From positions 248,001-312,000 of the forward strand of contig NZ_SLVV01000004.1 in NCBI RefSeq assembly GCF_004340465.1: a DNA stretch of 64,000 nucleotides, in the 5' to 3' direction. The position numbers and the translations under genes are program-made. The stretch is from Mesobacillus foraminis. GTDB lineage: Bacteria; Bacillota; Bacilli; Bacillales; Cytobacillaceae. The notes beneath the pieces are model-generated. The model saw only the letters and a program-made list of their open reading frames with translations, was not told where the DNA came from and did not search any database. This document shows positions 15,568 through 25,100 of this stretch, piece after piece. The stretch's first letter is position 1. The number at the start of each line of letters is the position of its first letter.

Positions 15568-17670
15568 TTATTCTCCTTTAGCACGCTTTTCTTTTAGCTC
15601 AAAATACGCTTTAAAAACATCATCCGCAATATCGAGATTGATATGGGATTTATCCGTCGTTAACCATGGCACTACAACTGAAAGTGCAATTTCAGGATTG
15701 TCATAAGGCGCATACCCGGCAAATGTTAAGTTCCAGGTCATGGGCTTCACAGGCAGCGGACCATCATATAAAGCCTGGGCTGTTCCTGTTTTTCCAGCAA
15801 TCTTGTACTTCTTATTGTCAATGGAACCGTATCCGGTACCCTGGGGGTCGTTGACAACAAGCCTTAATCCTTCTTTTACATGAGCGATCCATTCATCCTC
15901 CATATTTACCTTGTTCAGGATGTTTGGCTTATACTCCTTAAAGACTGGCCCCAGTCCATCACCTTCATTACTTGGCTCGCGGATTTCTTTCACGACTTTA
16001 GGCTGAACGCGATAACCGCCGTTTGCAATCGTTGAAATATACTGAACTAGCTGTAATGGAGTGTAGGTATCATATTGTCCGATGGCGAAATCTAGCACAT
16101 TACCACCCTGTGGAGGGATTTGTCCAGCGCCATAGCCGGTTTGCTCCCCAGGCAAATCAATTCCTGTCCTGACGCCTAATCCGAATTGGTTGAAGTTCTT
16201 CCTTAAAGTGTTGATTCCTTTCACTTTGTCAATACTTAATGGGCCATTTGGAACGTAGGTTTGCTGTCCTCCAATTTTCATGGCAATCAAAAACATATAA
16301 ACGTTTGACGACCTTTTTAAAGCATACAGATCATTAATGACTCCAAATCCGACCGTATTCCATGATTTCTTCACTTGGGTACCCTTAAAATGCAATGGAC
16401 GGTCATTCAGGTAGGACCATGGAGAAATGACCCCCGTCTGATAGCCTGATAAAACAGTTGCACCTTTTACGACAGAACCGGGAGAATAGGAGGTTGTCAT
16501 ATTCCCCAAAGCGAAATCATTGATTTCGGTTATTCCTGTTGAACTGTCCCTGACATATTGCTTTCCAGCCAATGCGAGGACATCCCCGGTCTGGGGATTC
16601 ATGACCGAAACCATCGCCCGGTCCAAATATGGCTGGCCATACCTGGCAGTTCCCAGTTTTTCCTGGATGATCTTTTCCACTTCCTGCTGAAATTCCATGT
16701 CAATCGCTAAAACCAGATCTTTCCCGCTTTTACCTTCTCTGACCACTTGGGAATCAATGACGGTCCCCGAATTATCAGTTACCTTCTTCACAATTTTCTT
16801 TTGACCCTGCAGAACATCTTCATACTGCAGCTCTAAATAACTTTTCCCAACACGGTCGTTTCGGTTATAACCCCGGGCCTCATAGTAGCTAAGCATATCC
16901 TTTGGCAGTCCTTCTTTAGAACTGGTCACTTTTCCTAATACCGAACTTAAGGTTGTATTACCATCTTCATCCTTATAGGTATTAAAGCGGTCCCAGTCGG
17001 TGGTGGTGTTAACGCCAGGAAGCAAATTAAGGTTTTCGCTGACAACAGCATATTCCTTTTCACTAACATCTTTATTCTTAATAATGTGAGGTGTTAAGGA
17101 TCTTGAGCTGGCCATCTCCCGGAAAATAGCCAAAACTTCCAATTCTCTTTTGGTAAACGAATTTAATTCTTTTTCAGTAATTCGCTCTCTTGTCAAATCA
17201 TATACCGCCGAATTAAAGTCATCATTATCCAGGTCTTTTTTCTTAATCTCCGCCTGATCCTTTTTCGTCACTTTTTCCTTTGCCTCATCAGGGTGCATTA
17301 GAATCCAAAAATCTTGACGGTCCCTCTCGGTAATGGATTTGAAATCTTCCTCAGTGTCCTTCTTAATTAAAGTTGCCAATTTCTCAGCCGTTTCCAGCAT
17401 TTCTTCCTGTGTGACAGAGGATGGCCGTGTGTACGTAATGGCTTTTAATGGTTTATTTCCTACAATCAGCTTGCCGGTAGTATCATATATTTTCCCTCTT
17501 GGCACAGAAGAATTAATTGGCACTACCACCTTTTGATCAATCTCCCGCTTATAATCCTCTCCGTAGACAATCTGGATGGTCCCCAGTCTGACCACCAATG
17601 CTGAAAATAAAATAAATACCAAAAAGAAGATAAGATTTAATCTAAATCGCCCACTTTTATTTTTCTTCAT
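15568..17670 (-). CDS. pbpA: Class B penicillin-binding protein (PBP2a/PbpH type)
   Basis: A 700-residue D,D-transpeptidase that cross-links peptidoglycan outside the membrane. An N-terminal basic tail and one transmembrane segment (about 11-33) are followed by the dimerisation/pedestal domain. The transpeptidase domain carries all three motifs: S399-V-V-K402, S454-S-N456 and K627-T-G-T630. Length and the S-P-G-S-V-V-K-G context match the B. subtilis rod-shape enzymes PbpA (716) and PbpH (704), which are mutually redundant, so I cannot tell which orthologue this is. It is monocistronic; neighbours are unrelated and no rodA or mre genes are near. Confidence 0.85.
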   Translation of the reverse strand: MKKNKSGRFRLNLIFFLVFILFSALVVRLGTIQIVYGEDYKREIDQKVVVPINSSVPRGKIYDTTGKLIVGNKPLKAITYTRPSSVTQEEMLETAEKLATLIKKDTEEDFKSITERDRQDFWILMHPDEAKEKVTKKDQAEIKKKDLDNDDFNSAVYDLTRERITEKELNSFTKRELEVLAIFREMASSRSLTPHIIKNKDVSEKEYAVVSENLNLLPGVNTTTDWDRFNTYKDEDGNTTLSSVLGKVTSSKEGLPKDMLSYYEARGYNRNDRVGKSYLELQYEDVLQGQKKIVKKVTDNSGTVIDSQVVREGKSGKDLVLAIDMEFQQEVEKIIQEKLGTARYGQPYLDRAMVSVMNPQTGDVLALAGKQYVRDSSTGITEINDFALGNMTTSYSPGSVVKGATVLSGYQTGVISPWSYLNDRPLHFKGTQVKKSWNTVGFGVINDLYALKRSSNVYMFLIAMKIGGQQTYVPNGPLSIDKVKGINTLRKNFNQFGLGVRTGIDLPGEQTGYGAGQIPPQGGNVLDFAIGQYDTYTPLQLVQYISTIANGGYRVQPKVVKEIREPSNEGDGLGPVFKEYKPNILNKVNMEDEWIAHVKEGLRLVVNDPQGTGYGSIDNKKYKIAGKTGTAQALYDGPLPVKPMTWNLTFAGYAPYDNPEIALSVVVPWLTTDKSHINLDIADDVFKAYFELKEKRAKGE

Positions 17671-18289
17671 TGCAAACTCTCTCTTTCAATTAATATCTTA
17701 TTCTATAAGACGAAGCACAAAGATTTAGGTTCCCAAATAAATGCTCTTCCTGTAAATATTCTTGGACCATTTCCAGTTTATGTCCCGATACATAGTCCTA
17801 CTCATATCTATGGCTCCAGGTGATCATCCATGCCCTTCATTAAATAAAATATATCCTCTCGAATGGCAATGACAAACAGCCAAGACTGAAGTTTGGTAAA
17901 ATGGAAGCAGCAGGTACAGAAACATCTTAGGGGACTAACTGGGATCAACTGTTAATGAAGAAAAGTTTGAATCCAGACTATTGGAAAGGAAAAGTACACA
18001 ATTCCTCTAAACTATAAGCCTCATTGTTTCTGTTACTGAATTCAGGTTCTTTATGAATATTGTCATGGTCTTCGCTTCACATTTATGCCTTTACTTTTTG
18101 TCATCGAACCAACCATAACATATTTTTAATCGTTTTTCAGTGGATTTTGGCAAATTTTTTCATATTTAATCGATTGCTGGATTTTTTTTGTACCGTTACA
18201 GCTATGGTAAACGAAAATTCAGCTTTTCAAATAGGGAAAAAGATGGTGATGACAAGGAAGATAGCACTACTATTACCAGTTTACGATAC
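17671..18289. other. Intergenic region, nothing recognised
   Basis: About 620 AT-rich bases upstream of the penicillin-binding protein gene, which must contain its promoter. A 90-codon plus-strand frame (18060-18332) ends inside the neighbouring terminator and has no ribosome binding site, so it is not called. Confidence 0.45.
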
Positions 18290-18321
18290 AAAAAAAGAAC
18301 GGCAGGAATGTCCTACCGTTC
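18290..18321 (-). terminator. Terminator overlapping the SMP-30 gene stop
   Basis: GAACGG(T)AGG pairs with CCT(G)CCGTTC on the minus strand, with a T-run (TTTTTTTG) immediately after. The stem begins inside the last codons of the gene at 18313. Confidence 0.75.
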
Positions 18322-19215
18322 AGATCCTATAAATTTTACAGATTCATAAACTCTAGAAGGTGCACCTGCCATTTCCATTTCACACGAAAATAGAGATCCT
18401 GCCAGAGGCTCCTGTGTCAGTTGTTCAGATGTCAGCCCTTCCTTGGCTGTCGTAATATAGAGTGTTTTCCTATCTCCTCCGCCAAATGCACAGCTGGTAA
18501 CATTAGATACAGGCATTGGAATTCTGTCAACAAGCATTCCTTCCTCTGGATCAATGCAAACCACACTGCTTCCTCCCCAAAGTGCGACCCATAGACGATC
18601 GTTCTCATCAATAGTCATTCCATCCGGTGAACCGTCCATCCCTTCAAAATCGAAGACAACTTGGCCATCCTCCAATGAATCCGTCTCTTTAGAAAAGCCA
18701 AAAGACCATATTTTTTCCGTTGGTGTGTCAATCAGATACATTGTAGTTCCATCCTTATTCCAAGCCAGTCCGTTCGAAATGGTTAGACCTTTTTTACTTT
18801 CTGTCAAGGTACCGTATTTATTAATCATATATAGACTGGCTGCACCTTGTTCACCATCTTCACTCATCGTTCCAATCCAAAAGCGGCCATGTGGATCGAC
18901 TTTTCCATCGTTGAAACGCATTGAAGGTCCTAAATCATTAAGTGAAACAACTGTTTCGGTGATACCTTTGTCCTCATCGTATAAAACCCATTGATTCCTC
19001 AGCGATAAAAAGATTGAGCCGCTGTGATCAACAACTGCACTTGTAACATGATCGGCAAACACATATTCCTTTACTATTTCAGCTTCTGGATGGTAAGAAA
19101 TGAGCTTTTTCCCTAAAATGTCAACACATAGCAGCCGCTTATGATCCTGGTCCCAAAACGGTCCTTCCAGCAGCTGGCCTCCCTGCACTTTTTCCACTTT
19201 TACTGATTTCTCCAT
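18313..19215 (-). CDS. SMP-30/gluconolactonase/LRE family protein
   Basis: A 300-residue six-bladed beta-propeller. Hallmarks are the metal-ligand Glu in L-L-E-G-P-F-W-D near residue 17, R-F-N-D-G-K-V-D-P-H-G-R-F-W-I-G-T-M around residue 100, I-S-N-G-L-A-W-N-K-D near 150, and G-S-P-D-G-M-T-I-D near 200. These place the divalent metal and catalytic Asp of lactone hydrolases such as gluconolactonase and regucalcin. It likely opens a sugar lactone in the cytoplasm. No sugar dehydrogenase or kinase is adjacent, so the pathway is open. Clean ATG start and its own terminator. Confidence 0.83.
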   Translation of the reverse strand: MEKSVKVEKVQGGQLLEGPFWDQDHKRLLCVDILGKKLISYHPEAEIVKEYVFADHVTSAVVDHSGSIFLSLRNQWVLYDEDKGITETVVSLNDLGPSMRFNDGKVDPHGRFWIGTMSEDGEQGAASLYMINKYGTLTESKKGLTISNGLAWNKDGTTMYLIDTPTEKIWSFGFSKETDSLEDGQVVFDFEGMDGSPDGMTIDENDRLWVALWGGSSVVCIDPEEGMLVDRIPMPVSNVTSCAFGGGDRKTLYITTAKEGLTSEQLTQEPLAGSLFSCEMEMAGAPSRVYESVKFIGSER

Positions 19216-19420
19216 GTCATCATTCCTTTATCTATTCTTTTATCTTTTAGTTCCCAAGATAAAGAGCCATTGAGCTATGATATTACTTTATTATGTAAGT
19301 CCTGTAGTAGCTTCTTCAGACTGTAACGGTTACTGGCTATTTAAATTTACCCAATTCATCCGTAAAACTAACCTTACAGTCAGTAATTTAAAATGCTTTA
19401 TAAAAAGGCAGCATGAAAAA
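19216..19420. other. Spacer
   Basis: AT-rich spacer carrying the SMP-30 gene promoter region. Nothing else seen. Confidence 0.4.
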
Positions 19421-19450
19421 AATAAGGCCAGCCTGCAAGGCAGGCCGGCC
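19421..19450 (-). terminator. GC-rich terminator
   Basis: GGCCAGCCTGC pairs with GCAGGC(C)GGCC around a two-base loop, followed on the minus strand by TTATTTTTTTC. It lies about 200 bases past the stop of the gene at 19652. An 83-codon frame running through it (19388-19636) is therefore unlikely to be a gene. Confidence 0.7.
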
Positions 19451-19651
19451 AGCTGAGAGTGAAACTTTAGGGGTTATTAAAGTTCCTATTCCATAGTAAG
19501 ACAAGAATATTAATTCTTTATGAATATTTTGTAAATTAAATGTAAATGTAAGCTTCCGATTCGATGGAAGGGCTTGTTTTATGACGAAATGAAGACTTGG
19601 TAGTGAAATGAACACAAGTTCAACCTTTGATGTCAAACGATTTTCCGGCTC

Positions 19652-19909
19652 TTAAGCATTTTCCTTTAATTTTGCCGGCTTTACATTAAAGTATAATTTA
19701 TAGAAGGTCTTATCTCCCTGTTTGACAATCGAATGCCTGACATAGTCTCCCTTGAAAGTTCTTTTTTTGTCATCATAAATATACCAATCCTGCCAATCAA
19801 TTACGGTCTCAAGCAAGCCTTCAATGGTATAGGGATGTTCATATACCTGCTGGTGTAAAATTTCTTGAGAGAAGGTGTTGCAGATTTGTAGAATAAACAC
19901 CTTAAGCAC
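19652..19909 (-). CDS. Hypothetical protein (85 aa)
   Basis: An 85-residue protein starting M-L-K-V-F-I-L-Q-I after an AGGAGG ribosome binding site. Aromatic residues are frequent (W-Q-D-W-Y-I-Y-D-D, F-Y-K-L-Y-F-N-V), suggesting a small alpha/beta domain with a beta-sheet second half. I recognise no family. There is no signal peptide. The strong ribosome binding site and normal codon use make it a credible cytoplasmic protein of unknown role. Confidence 0.55.
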   Translation of the reverse strand: MLKVFILQICNTFSQEILHQQVYEHPYTIEGLLETVIDWQDWYIYDDKKRTFKGDYVRHSIVKQGDKTFYKLYFNVKPAKLKENA

Positions 19910-20119
19910 CTCCTAATCTAGATACTTTTATTATATCTTATGTGGAAAAAGTTCTTAGAGTGTACTGTGAAGGAAAGGTGACATTTATTCCCTAATATCC
20001 TCCTTAATGATATATTTCAGTTCTTAATGTTTTATCAATTGGTATCTGCCAGCTTTGTGAGGGCAATATGGGATAATGGAAGTCAACTAAATATTTAGCA
20101 TGGTGATTTTACTGGACCG

Positions 20120-21046
20120 TTAACTGGATGGACCTATAGTAACGACGACATTCCCTTTTTTGTGTCCGGTTTCTACATATCTGTGTGCCTCGGGAATTTG
20201 TTCAAGCAAATAGTGCCGATCGATGACCGCCTTCAGTTTTTCCTCTTCAATGAGACTTTTTAGGAATAGCAAGTCTTTGGTATGAACTTTCGCGATTCCC
20301 TGGCCTTCAACGGACACGTAGGATCCATCAGGCAGGAGTGCCTTTTTGCATTGGGCCTTGGAGCTTTTTCCAACTGCATCGAAGATCAGATCATATCGCT
20401 CGTCACTAGATGTAAAATCCTCTTCCGTATAATCAATCGCATGATCTGCCCCAAGGGACTGTACCAACTCAAAATTTGCTGATGAGCATACTGCGGTAAC
20501 TTCTGCCCCGTAATACTTTGCGAGCTGTACGGCTGAGGTGCCTACCGACCCTGACGCTCCATAAATCAGGACTTTTTTCCTCTCTTCAATCTGACCTTTT
20601 CTCAGAAAGTAGAGAGCAGAAGTTCCGCCAAATAAAACAGCGGCAGCTTCCTTGAGGGGCATATTGTCCGGTTTAATCGCTACCTGACCGGTTTCAGGGA
20701 TACAAGTATATTCGGCGTAGGCTCCAAAATTCATGCCTGTCATAGCGAAAACCTGATCCCCTCTCTTGAATCCTTTAACATTCTTCCCTATTTCCTCAAC
20801 CTCTCCAGCCAATTCCACACCCAATATCGATTTTCGAGGCTTCCTCAACCCCAGGAAAATTCGCATCGGGAGCCATAATAAAATGGGACTGTTAAAGCTC
20901 CTTACCCTTAAGTCTCCTGACGCCACTGTTGTGGCATGGATTTTGACTAGTAACTCATTTTCCTTTGGAACAGGTTTTTGAACCTCGTGAAGTTCCAAAA
21001 CATCAGGTGAACCATATTTCGTACATACCATGGCTTTCGTACGCAT
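20120..21046 (-). CDS. Zinc-independent MDR/quinone-oxidoreductase-type NAD(P)-dependent dehydrogenase
   Basis: A 308-residue medium-chain dehydrogenase/reductase of the quinone oxidoreductase group. The N-terminal GroES-like domain has [12 protein letters not shown]. The Rossmann domain has the nucleotide-binding G-A-S-G-S-V-G-T motif near residue 163, and the [10 protein letters not shown] signature follows. The structural-zinc cysteines are absent. Enzymes of this type reduce quinones or enones with NADPH. It starts with ATG after a GGGGAGGA site. Neighbours are unrelated, so the substrate is unknown. Confidence 0.83.
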   Translation of the reverse strand: MRTKAMVCTKYGSPDVLELHEVQKPVPKENELLVKIHATTVASGDLRVRSFNSPILLWLPMRIFLGLRKPRKSILGVELAGEVEEIGKNVKGFKRGDQVFAMTGMNFGAYAEYTCIPETGQVAIKPDNMPLKEAAAVLFGGTSALYFLRKGQIEERKKVLIYGASGSVGTSAVQLAKYYGAEVTAVCSSANFELVQSLGADHAIDYTEEDFTSSDERYDLIFDAVGKSSKAQCKKALLPDGSYVSVEGQGIAKVHTKDLLFLKSLIEEEKLKAVIDRHYLLEQIPEAHRYVETGHKKGNVVVTIGPSS

Positions 21047-21207
21047 CCTCCCCTTTCGCAGTCTATTTTTAGTTTATGAACAAGACAGGATTATAAAACT
21101 AATTGATTACGAGTGAAATAAATGAGTTGATAAGCATACCTTCGATGTAGACTTTTAGAGATGACTTTCCGGTAAATTACCTGATAAAGCTAGATTGAAC
21201 CAACAGA

Positions 21208-21234
21208 AAAAGCTGCCATGTAAGGGCAGCTTTA
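21208..21234 (-). terminator. Terminator of the DUF2935 gene
   Basis: AAAGCTGCC pairs with GGCAGCTTT around a short loop, followed by a T-run on the minus strand. It lies 50 bases past the stop. Confidence 0.75.
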
Positions 21235-21284
21235 GAAGTGCATTAGTATGATATGATCGGAAATTCCATGCTATTATTAGTATT

Positions 21285-22079
21285 TTAATTGGTATTCCCA
21301 GTTAAGCTATTCTCGAATAATTCAATGATATCCAGAAATCTTTCCGCTTCCCTGAACGTGTGATCAGCTAACAGCGGATGAATATTGCTCTTGATCCGGC
21401 ATTCTTCAATCAACTCTCTAGCTGTCTTCTTAAAATCTCTTAGTGATGCTACCGAAACCTTATTTTGATTTAAAAATTGACTCAGGATAGGTCTTGTTTC
21501 TGATTGAGGCCTCATAGATTCCAAATCGACTGCCTGAAAAAGCAATTGGTCAAAATCATGGCTGAATTCTCTGGCCTGTTCCACTAATTTTCTTTCCGAA
21601 GGGTCTAATAGATGGCCGATAAACTTGGCATGGTCTGCCATAATTCTAAGAAAAAACACATTTTCCTCAATAATGGCTTCTGGCTTCGGCGCCAGTTCGC
21701 CCCTGTTAAGCTCCTGCAGCCGGTTCGCAAAATAAGCCGCCTCCCGGCTGATGTGGTCGACTAATAAAGGGTAGTTATTTGAACGTATTTCACAGCGCAA
21801 TGTCAGCCCTAACACTTTTCTCTTGTAATTCCAAATACCAGCAGCTGCTTGGTACACTTCGCTGTTAAACATGCGAATTTGCTGCAAATCCGAGTGTATA
21901 GAAAATCTCGCCAGCCTTTCTTCTATCCTCTCAAATATAGCTATAAACTGTTGTGCTTCACTAATCAGTTGATCTTGATCATGAGTGAACCCCAGGCTTA
22001 AGAATAAGGCATGTTCCTTCATGATTCTTGACCAGAATTTTATTTCATCCAAGGACCTGGCAACAATAGGATCCGTCAT
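21285..22079 (-). CDS. DUF2935 helical-bundle protein with internal duplication
   Basis: A 264-residue all-helical protein built from two similar halves. The first has F-W-S-R-I-M-K-E-H-A near residue 15 and P-L-L-V-D-H-I-S-R-E-A near 105. The second has F-F-L-R-I-M-A-D-H-A near 143 and P-L-L-A-D-H-T-F-R-E-A near 235. The repeated E/D-H and D-H-x-x-R-E-A motifs fit the metal-ligand pattern suggested for DUF2935, a family widespread in bacilli and clostridia. Each half resembles a ferritin-like helical hairpin. The start follows AAGGAGGGG. It is monocistronic; function is not established for the family. Confidence 0.82.
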   Translation of the reverse strand: MTDPIVARSLDEIKFWSRIMKEHALFLSLGFTHDQDQLISEAQQFIAIFERIEERLARFSIHSDLQQIRMFNSEVYQAAAGIWNYKRKVLGLTLRCEIRSNNYPLLVDHISREAAYFANRLQELNRGELAPKPEAIIEENVFFLRIMADHAKFIGHLLDPSERKLVEQAREFSHDFDQLLFQAVDLESMRPQSETRPILSQFLNQNKVSVASLRDFKKTARELIEECRIKSNIHPLLADHTFREAERFLDIIELFENSLTGNTN

Positions 22080-22271
22080 AAAACCCCTCCTTGATCACTC
22101 CCTCCTTTTAAATGTATGAACTGCTATTTGTCCAAATTCGTGAAAGTACCACCATCTAAATTCCCTATTGCGCCGACTGCCCATTTGTAAAGACACCCAG
22201 GAAAATAACTTTATATCTTGTTCAGGGAAATTGCAGGCAAGACTTTTGCTTTCTGCAGCATACTTCTAAGT

Positions 22272-22310
22272 AAAAGGTGCGTCTCCATTATCAAGGAAAC
22301 GCACCAAAAA
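22272..22310 (-). terminator. Terminator of the sigma/anti-sigma operon
   Basis: GGTGCGT(T)TCC pairs with GGA(G)ACGCACC around an eight-base loop, followed by TTTTACTT on the minus strand, 34 bases past the anti-sigma gene. Confidence 0.7.
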
Positions 22311-22343
22311 GATGCCTATTGATGCAGCTGTAATTGCGTTAAA

Positions 22344-23342
22344 CTAATATTTATCGATTGTTGCTCCCAGAACAGAAGCACGAATAAATTGAAGGTCTTT
22401 AAACCGCTTGAGCTCTTCAGCTGCCCCTGTTACTACAGCACCGCTAACAAGAAGTTCACCATTCTTTGTTACTGCATTTTCCTTTATCCCTTTTAAGGCA
22501 GCTTTGACAGAGGTTCTTGATTTGCTTAATTGCTCCATTGTTTTTAGGTATCCTTTGCCGCTTTCTGCTGTATATGGATTTTCCTTGTTTACTGAAAATC
22601 CATAAGCTCTTCCTCCTCCTTTAACTCTCAGGCTGTCATCTGGCAGTTCCTCAGACATTCTGCTTCTTTGTGCACTTGTTGTCGTATCCACCCACAACCA
22701 GTTAATATTCTCATGCCCAAGACGGCTGCTTAACTCAGTCAGAGTCATAGGTTTCTCAAATGAAAGAGCAACCTCGATTAATTTGTTGTCATCCATGCTT
22801 GCTGCAATTTCTATTTCCTTAGGCAGAAAGTCATAGGGCAAACCAGGGTAGTAAAAATCGATTCTTCTCTCATTTGTGTATTCATTATAACGGACAACCC
22901 GGTTGGCTTCGGCATTCATACTCTGTGTTGACACCAATCCGCTCCCCTGTTCAATGATGCTCACCCGGCCAAACAGAGGAACTTTTTTTGTCGTTTGATC
23001 CCAGACTATTTGCCTGTCACCAATTTGTTTATATTCTCTCGTTACAGCCAGAACACTAAAAAGATTATGAATAAAATATGTACCTTCCCCCGTGACATTT
23101 GCTCCCTGAATCATAGTTCTCATATAGCCCTTTTCCTGGTCTGCCTGCAGCCGCTTGTTCAAGAAGTATTGACTCCCAAGGAATAGTGCAGTCAAAAGAA
23201 AAGCCGACGTAAGGAGTGCAATAATAACATATTTAATTGTCTGCTTTCTCCTGGATTTTTTTACAGCCATCTGTAAGGATGGGCTGCTTATAAAATCTAG
23301 TTCCTCTTCTGTATTTAAGCTGTTTTCATTTTTTTTCACCAT
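22344..23342 (-). CDS. Membrane anti-sigma factor (sigma factor regulator N- and C-terminal domains)
   Basis: A 332-residue single-pass membrane protein. The N-terminal cytoplasmic part (about 1-33) ends in a basic K-K-S-R-R-K-Q stretch. One transmembrane helix spans about 36-58, and a large extracellular domain follows. This layout matches proteins with the sigma-factor-regulator N- and C-terminal domains that pair with ECF sigma factors in bacilli. It overlaps the upstream sigma factor gene by 17 bases, so the two are translationally coupled. It should hold the sigma factor at the membrane and release it upon an envelope signal. The signal is unknown. Confidence 0.8.
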   Translation of the reverse strand: MVKKNENSLNTEEELDFISSPSLQMAVKKSRRKQTIKYVIIALLTSAFLLTALFLGSQYFLNKRLQADQEKGYMRTMIQGANVTGEGTYFIHNLFSVLAVTREYKQIGDRQIVWDQTTKKVPLFGRVSIIEQGSGLVSTQSMNAEANRVVRYNEYTNERRIDFYYPGLPYDFLPKEIEIAASMDDNKLIEVALSFEKPMTLTELSSRLGHENINWLWVDTTTSAQRSRMSEELPDDSLRVKGGGRAYGFSVNKENPYTAESGKGYLKTMEQLSKSRTSVKAALKGIKENAVTKNGELLVSGAVVTGAAEELKRFKDLQFIRASVLGATIDKY

Positions 23343-23835
23343 TTGCAGCCTCCTTTAGAACCTTTGCTAGTTGGTTTCTTGCCCTGTATAAATTGGTTTT
23401 TACCGAGCTGAGATTCATGCTGACTATACTGGAAATTTCCTGATAGCTGAGTCCCGTTTGATATTTTAATAATAGCAGTTCCTGAAATTTAGGCTTTATT
23501 TTAGCAAGGGCAAAGCTTAATTCCTCACGTTGTTCTTTTGTCAGCATCATGGTTTCAGGCTGTTCCTTTTGAGTTGCTACCAAAATTTCATCATTCAAAT
23601 CCAGACGAATGCGACTGAGCTTGCGGCATTGATCATAATGAAAATTTAATGCCACCCTGATCAGCCAGCTGCGGGTTTTTGATGGCTGAATAGAATCATT
23701 GTATCGCAGAAATTTATAAGCCGTTTCCTGGACAATATCTTCGGCGTCCTCTTTAGGTATCCCCATTTCCCTCAAGTACCTGTAAACAATATTCAGTTCG
23801 GTGTTTAGAATCATCCCCTGATTTTTAACTTCCAT
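23326..23835 (-). CDS. ECF-type RNA polymerase sigma factor
   Basis: A 169-residue group 4 sigma factor. Region 2 includes E-D-A-E-D-I-V-Q-E-T-A-Y-K-F-L and the S-W-L-I-R-V-A-L-N core-binding helix. Region 4 includes F-Q-E-L-L-L-L-K-Y-Q-T-G-L-S-Y-Q-E-I-S and the recognition helix N-L-S-S-V-K-T-N-L-Y-R-A-R. The start at 23835 follows GGGAGGA; the longer frame begins 36 bases earlier without such a site. It is the first gene of a two-gene operon with its cognate anti-sigma factor. I do not see a convincing autoregulatory ECF promoter upstream, so its target motif is open. Confidence 0.88.
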   Translation of the reverse strand: MEVKNQGMILNTELNIVYRYLREMGIPKEDAEDIVQETAYKFLRYNDSIQPSKTRSWLIRVALNFHYDQCRKLSRIRLDLNDEILVATQKEQPETMMLTKEQREELSFALAKIKPKFQELLLLKYQTGLSYQEISSIVSMNLSSVKTNLYRARNQLAKVLKEAANGEKK

Positions 23836-24362
23836 ATCATCCTCCCGGTTACTTGACGTTCTATGATTCAAAAAGTATACAAACTAGGAAAAACTTTTTT
23901 ATTTTATATGAAAATATCGTTTTATATACTTTCCGCCAGAAAAAAGGATAATTTTAGGCTCTTAAGCAAATTGATCCGTCGTTCCGTCTTTATAACTATT
24001 GAGGGGTTTGCCTTGTTTATAAACAGAAGGACTTATAAAGGATAAAAATCCAAACAAGGTTTTTCGTTTACGTTGAGTAATAGTTTCTCTGCCAAAGCTC
24101 CCTTTCAATATCCAAAGGAATATTATCAGCGCCCTTTTTCTTTTCCCAAAAACTTATATCACTCCTTGATTTATCGATTATCAATAAGTTATTATTAAGT
24201 TACAACACAACATTGTTGTTAGTATCCATTTATCTCGAGGCTGATGTTGTTTCCTCACCGAGGATTTTTTTCGTAAATGGAAATGTTTTTTCCGAGCTAA
24301 GAAGAACTGCGAGGGCCGATAGAACAAACGTCCAGCTTTTATATTTTTAAGGGGGAAAAATT
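23836..24362. other. Divergent intergenic region
   Basis: About 525 very AT-rich bases between the ECF sigma gene (minus) and a membrane protein gene (plus), which must hold both promoters. I found no convincing AAC/CGT-type ECF promoter. A 60-codon frame at 23863-24045 lacks a ribosome binding site. Confidence 0.4.
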
Positions 24363-24881
24363 ATGTCTTTACTGTTAATTTTAGGACTGATTGGGGTTGC
24401 TTTGGTTTTAGTCTTCATGCCAAGATTGAATATTGATCCGGGTAAAAGCAAGGCCATTCAAAGGTTACAAGGTTATAAGTGGTTTCACAATCATTGGTAC
24501 GCTGGGCTCTTTTTGTTCTCCATGAATGCAGTTTTGTTTACCTTGACATGTCTTATGCTCTTCGCACTAATGTATTTCACGATTCCTTTTGTCCATCTGC
24601 TTGTCATGCTGGCCGCTGTTATTTTGAGTATTCTTTTATGGTTACTCCTAGGCGGGGCATGGCAGGGAGCAAAAAGCGGCCGGATAAAAATGAGTGGTGC
24701 GGGCAGCAGTTTTTATTTTTTACTAACTATTGTGTTTTCATATTGGTTTTTCACAATAGAACCGGAATATCCTGGAGAAGATACCTTTATGAGAGCTGTT
24801 GGACTGCTATTCGCCATTGTTGTCGGTCTAGTTGCATTTATTACATGCTTTGTCATGACTGGTTTTCCGAGGAGGAAATAG
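24363..24881 (+). CDS. Hypothetical four-helix integral membrane protein
   Basis: A 172-residue membrane protein after a GGGGGA ribosome binding site. Four hydrophobic segments are visible: about 2-20, 48-72, 76-97 and 115-165, the last long enough for two helices. A basic, aromatic loop (Q-G-Y-K-W-F-H-N-H-W) follows the first. No enzymatic motif or family is recognised. It diverges from the ECF sigma operon, which could hint at shared control, but nothing in the sequence proves this. Confidence 0.6.
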   Translation: MSLLLILGLIGVALVLVFMPRLNIDPGKSKAIQRLQGYKWFHNHWYAGLFLFSMNAVLFTLTCLMLFALMYFTIPFVHLLVMLAAVILSILLWLLLGGAWQGAKSGRIKMSGAGSSFYFLLTIVFSYWFFTIEPEYPGEDTFMRAVGLLFAIVVGLVAFITCFVMTGFPRRK

Positions 24882-25100
24882 GGAAGCTTATACGTAACCA
24901 ATATTAAATCGGACGTTGTTATATTTTTGACATGCTAACAAGGGACTGCCCCAAAAGCTTTTAGAAACGGGGAATTACATTTTTTCTCCATGGCTTCCTG
25001 TTTTAAATACTTATGTAATTTTGTAATTTAGTTAATGAAATTCTTATTCCTGCTAAAAGCATAATGTTCAGGCTATTCATATAAGTATAATTGCGTCTAG

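Noticed and set aside
18060-18332. 90-codon plus-strand frame
   Set aside because: Ends within the terminator and last codons of the SMP-30 gene; no site; hydrophobic by AT-richness only.
19388-19636. 82-codon minus-strand frame
   Set aside because: Runs through a GC-rich intrinsic terminator and lacks a ribosome binding site.
23841-23960. Possible ECF autoregulatory promoter upstream of the sigma gene
   Set aside because: No convincing pair of AAC-type -35 and CGT-type -10 elements at 16-17-base spacing could be placed.
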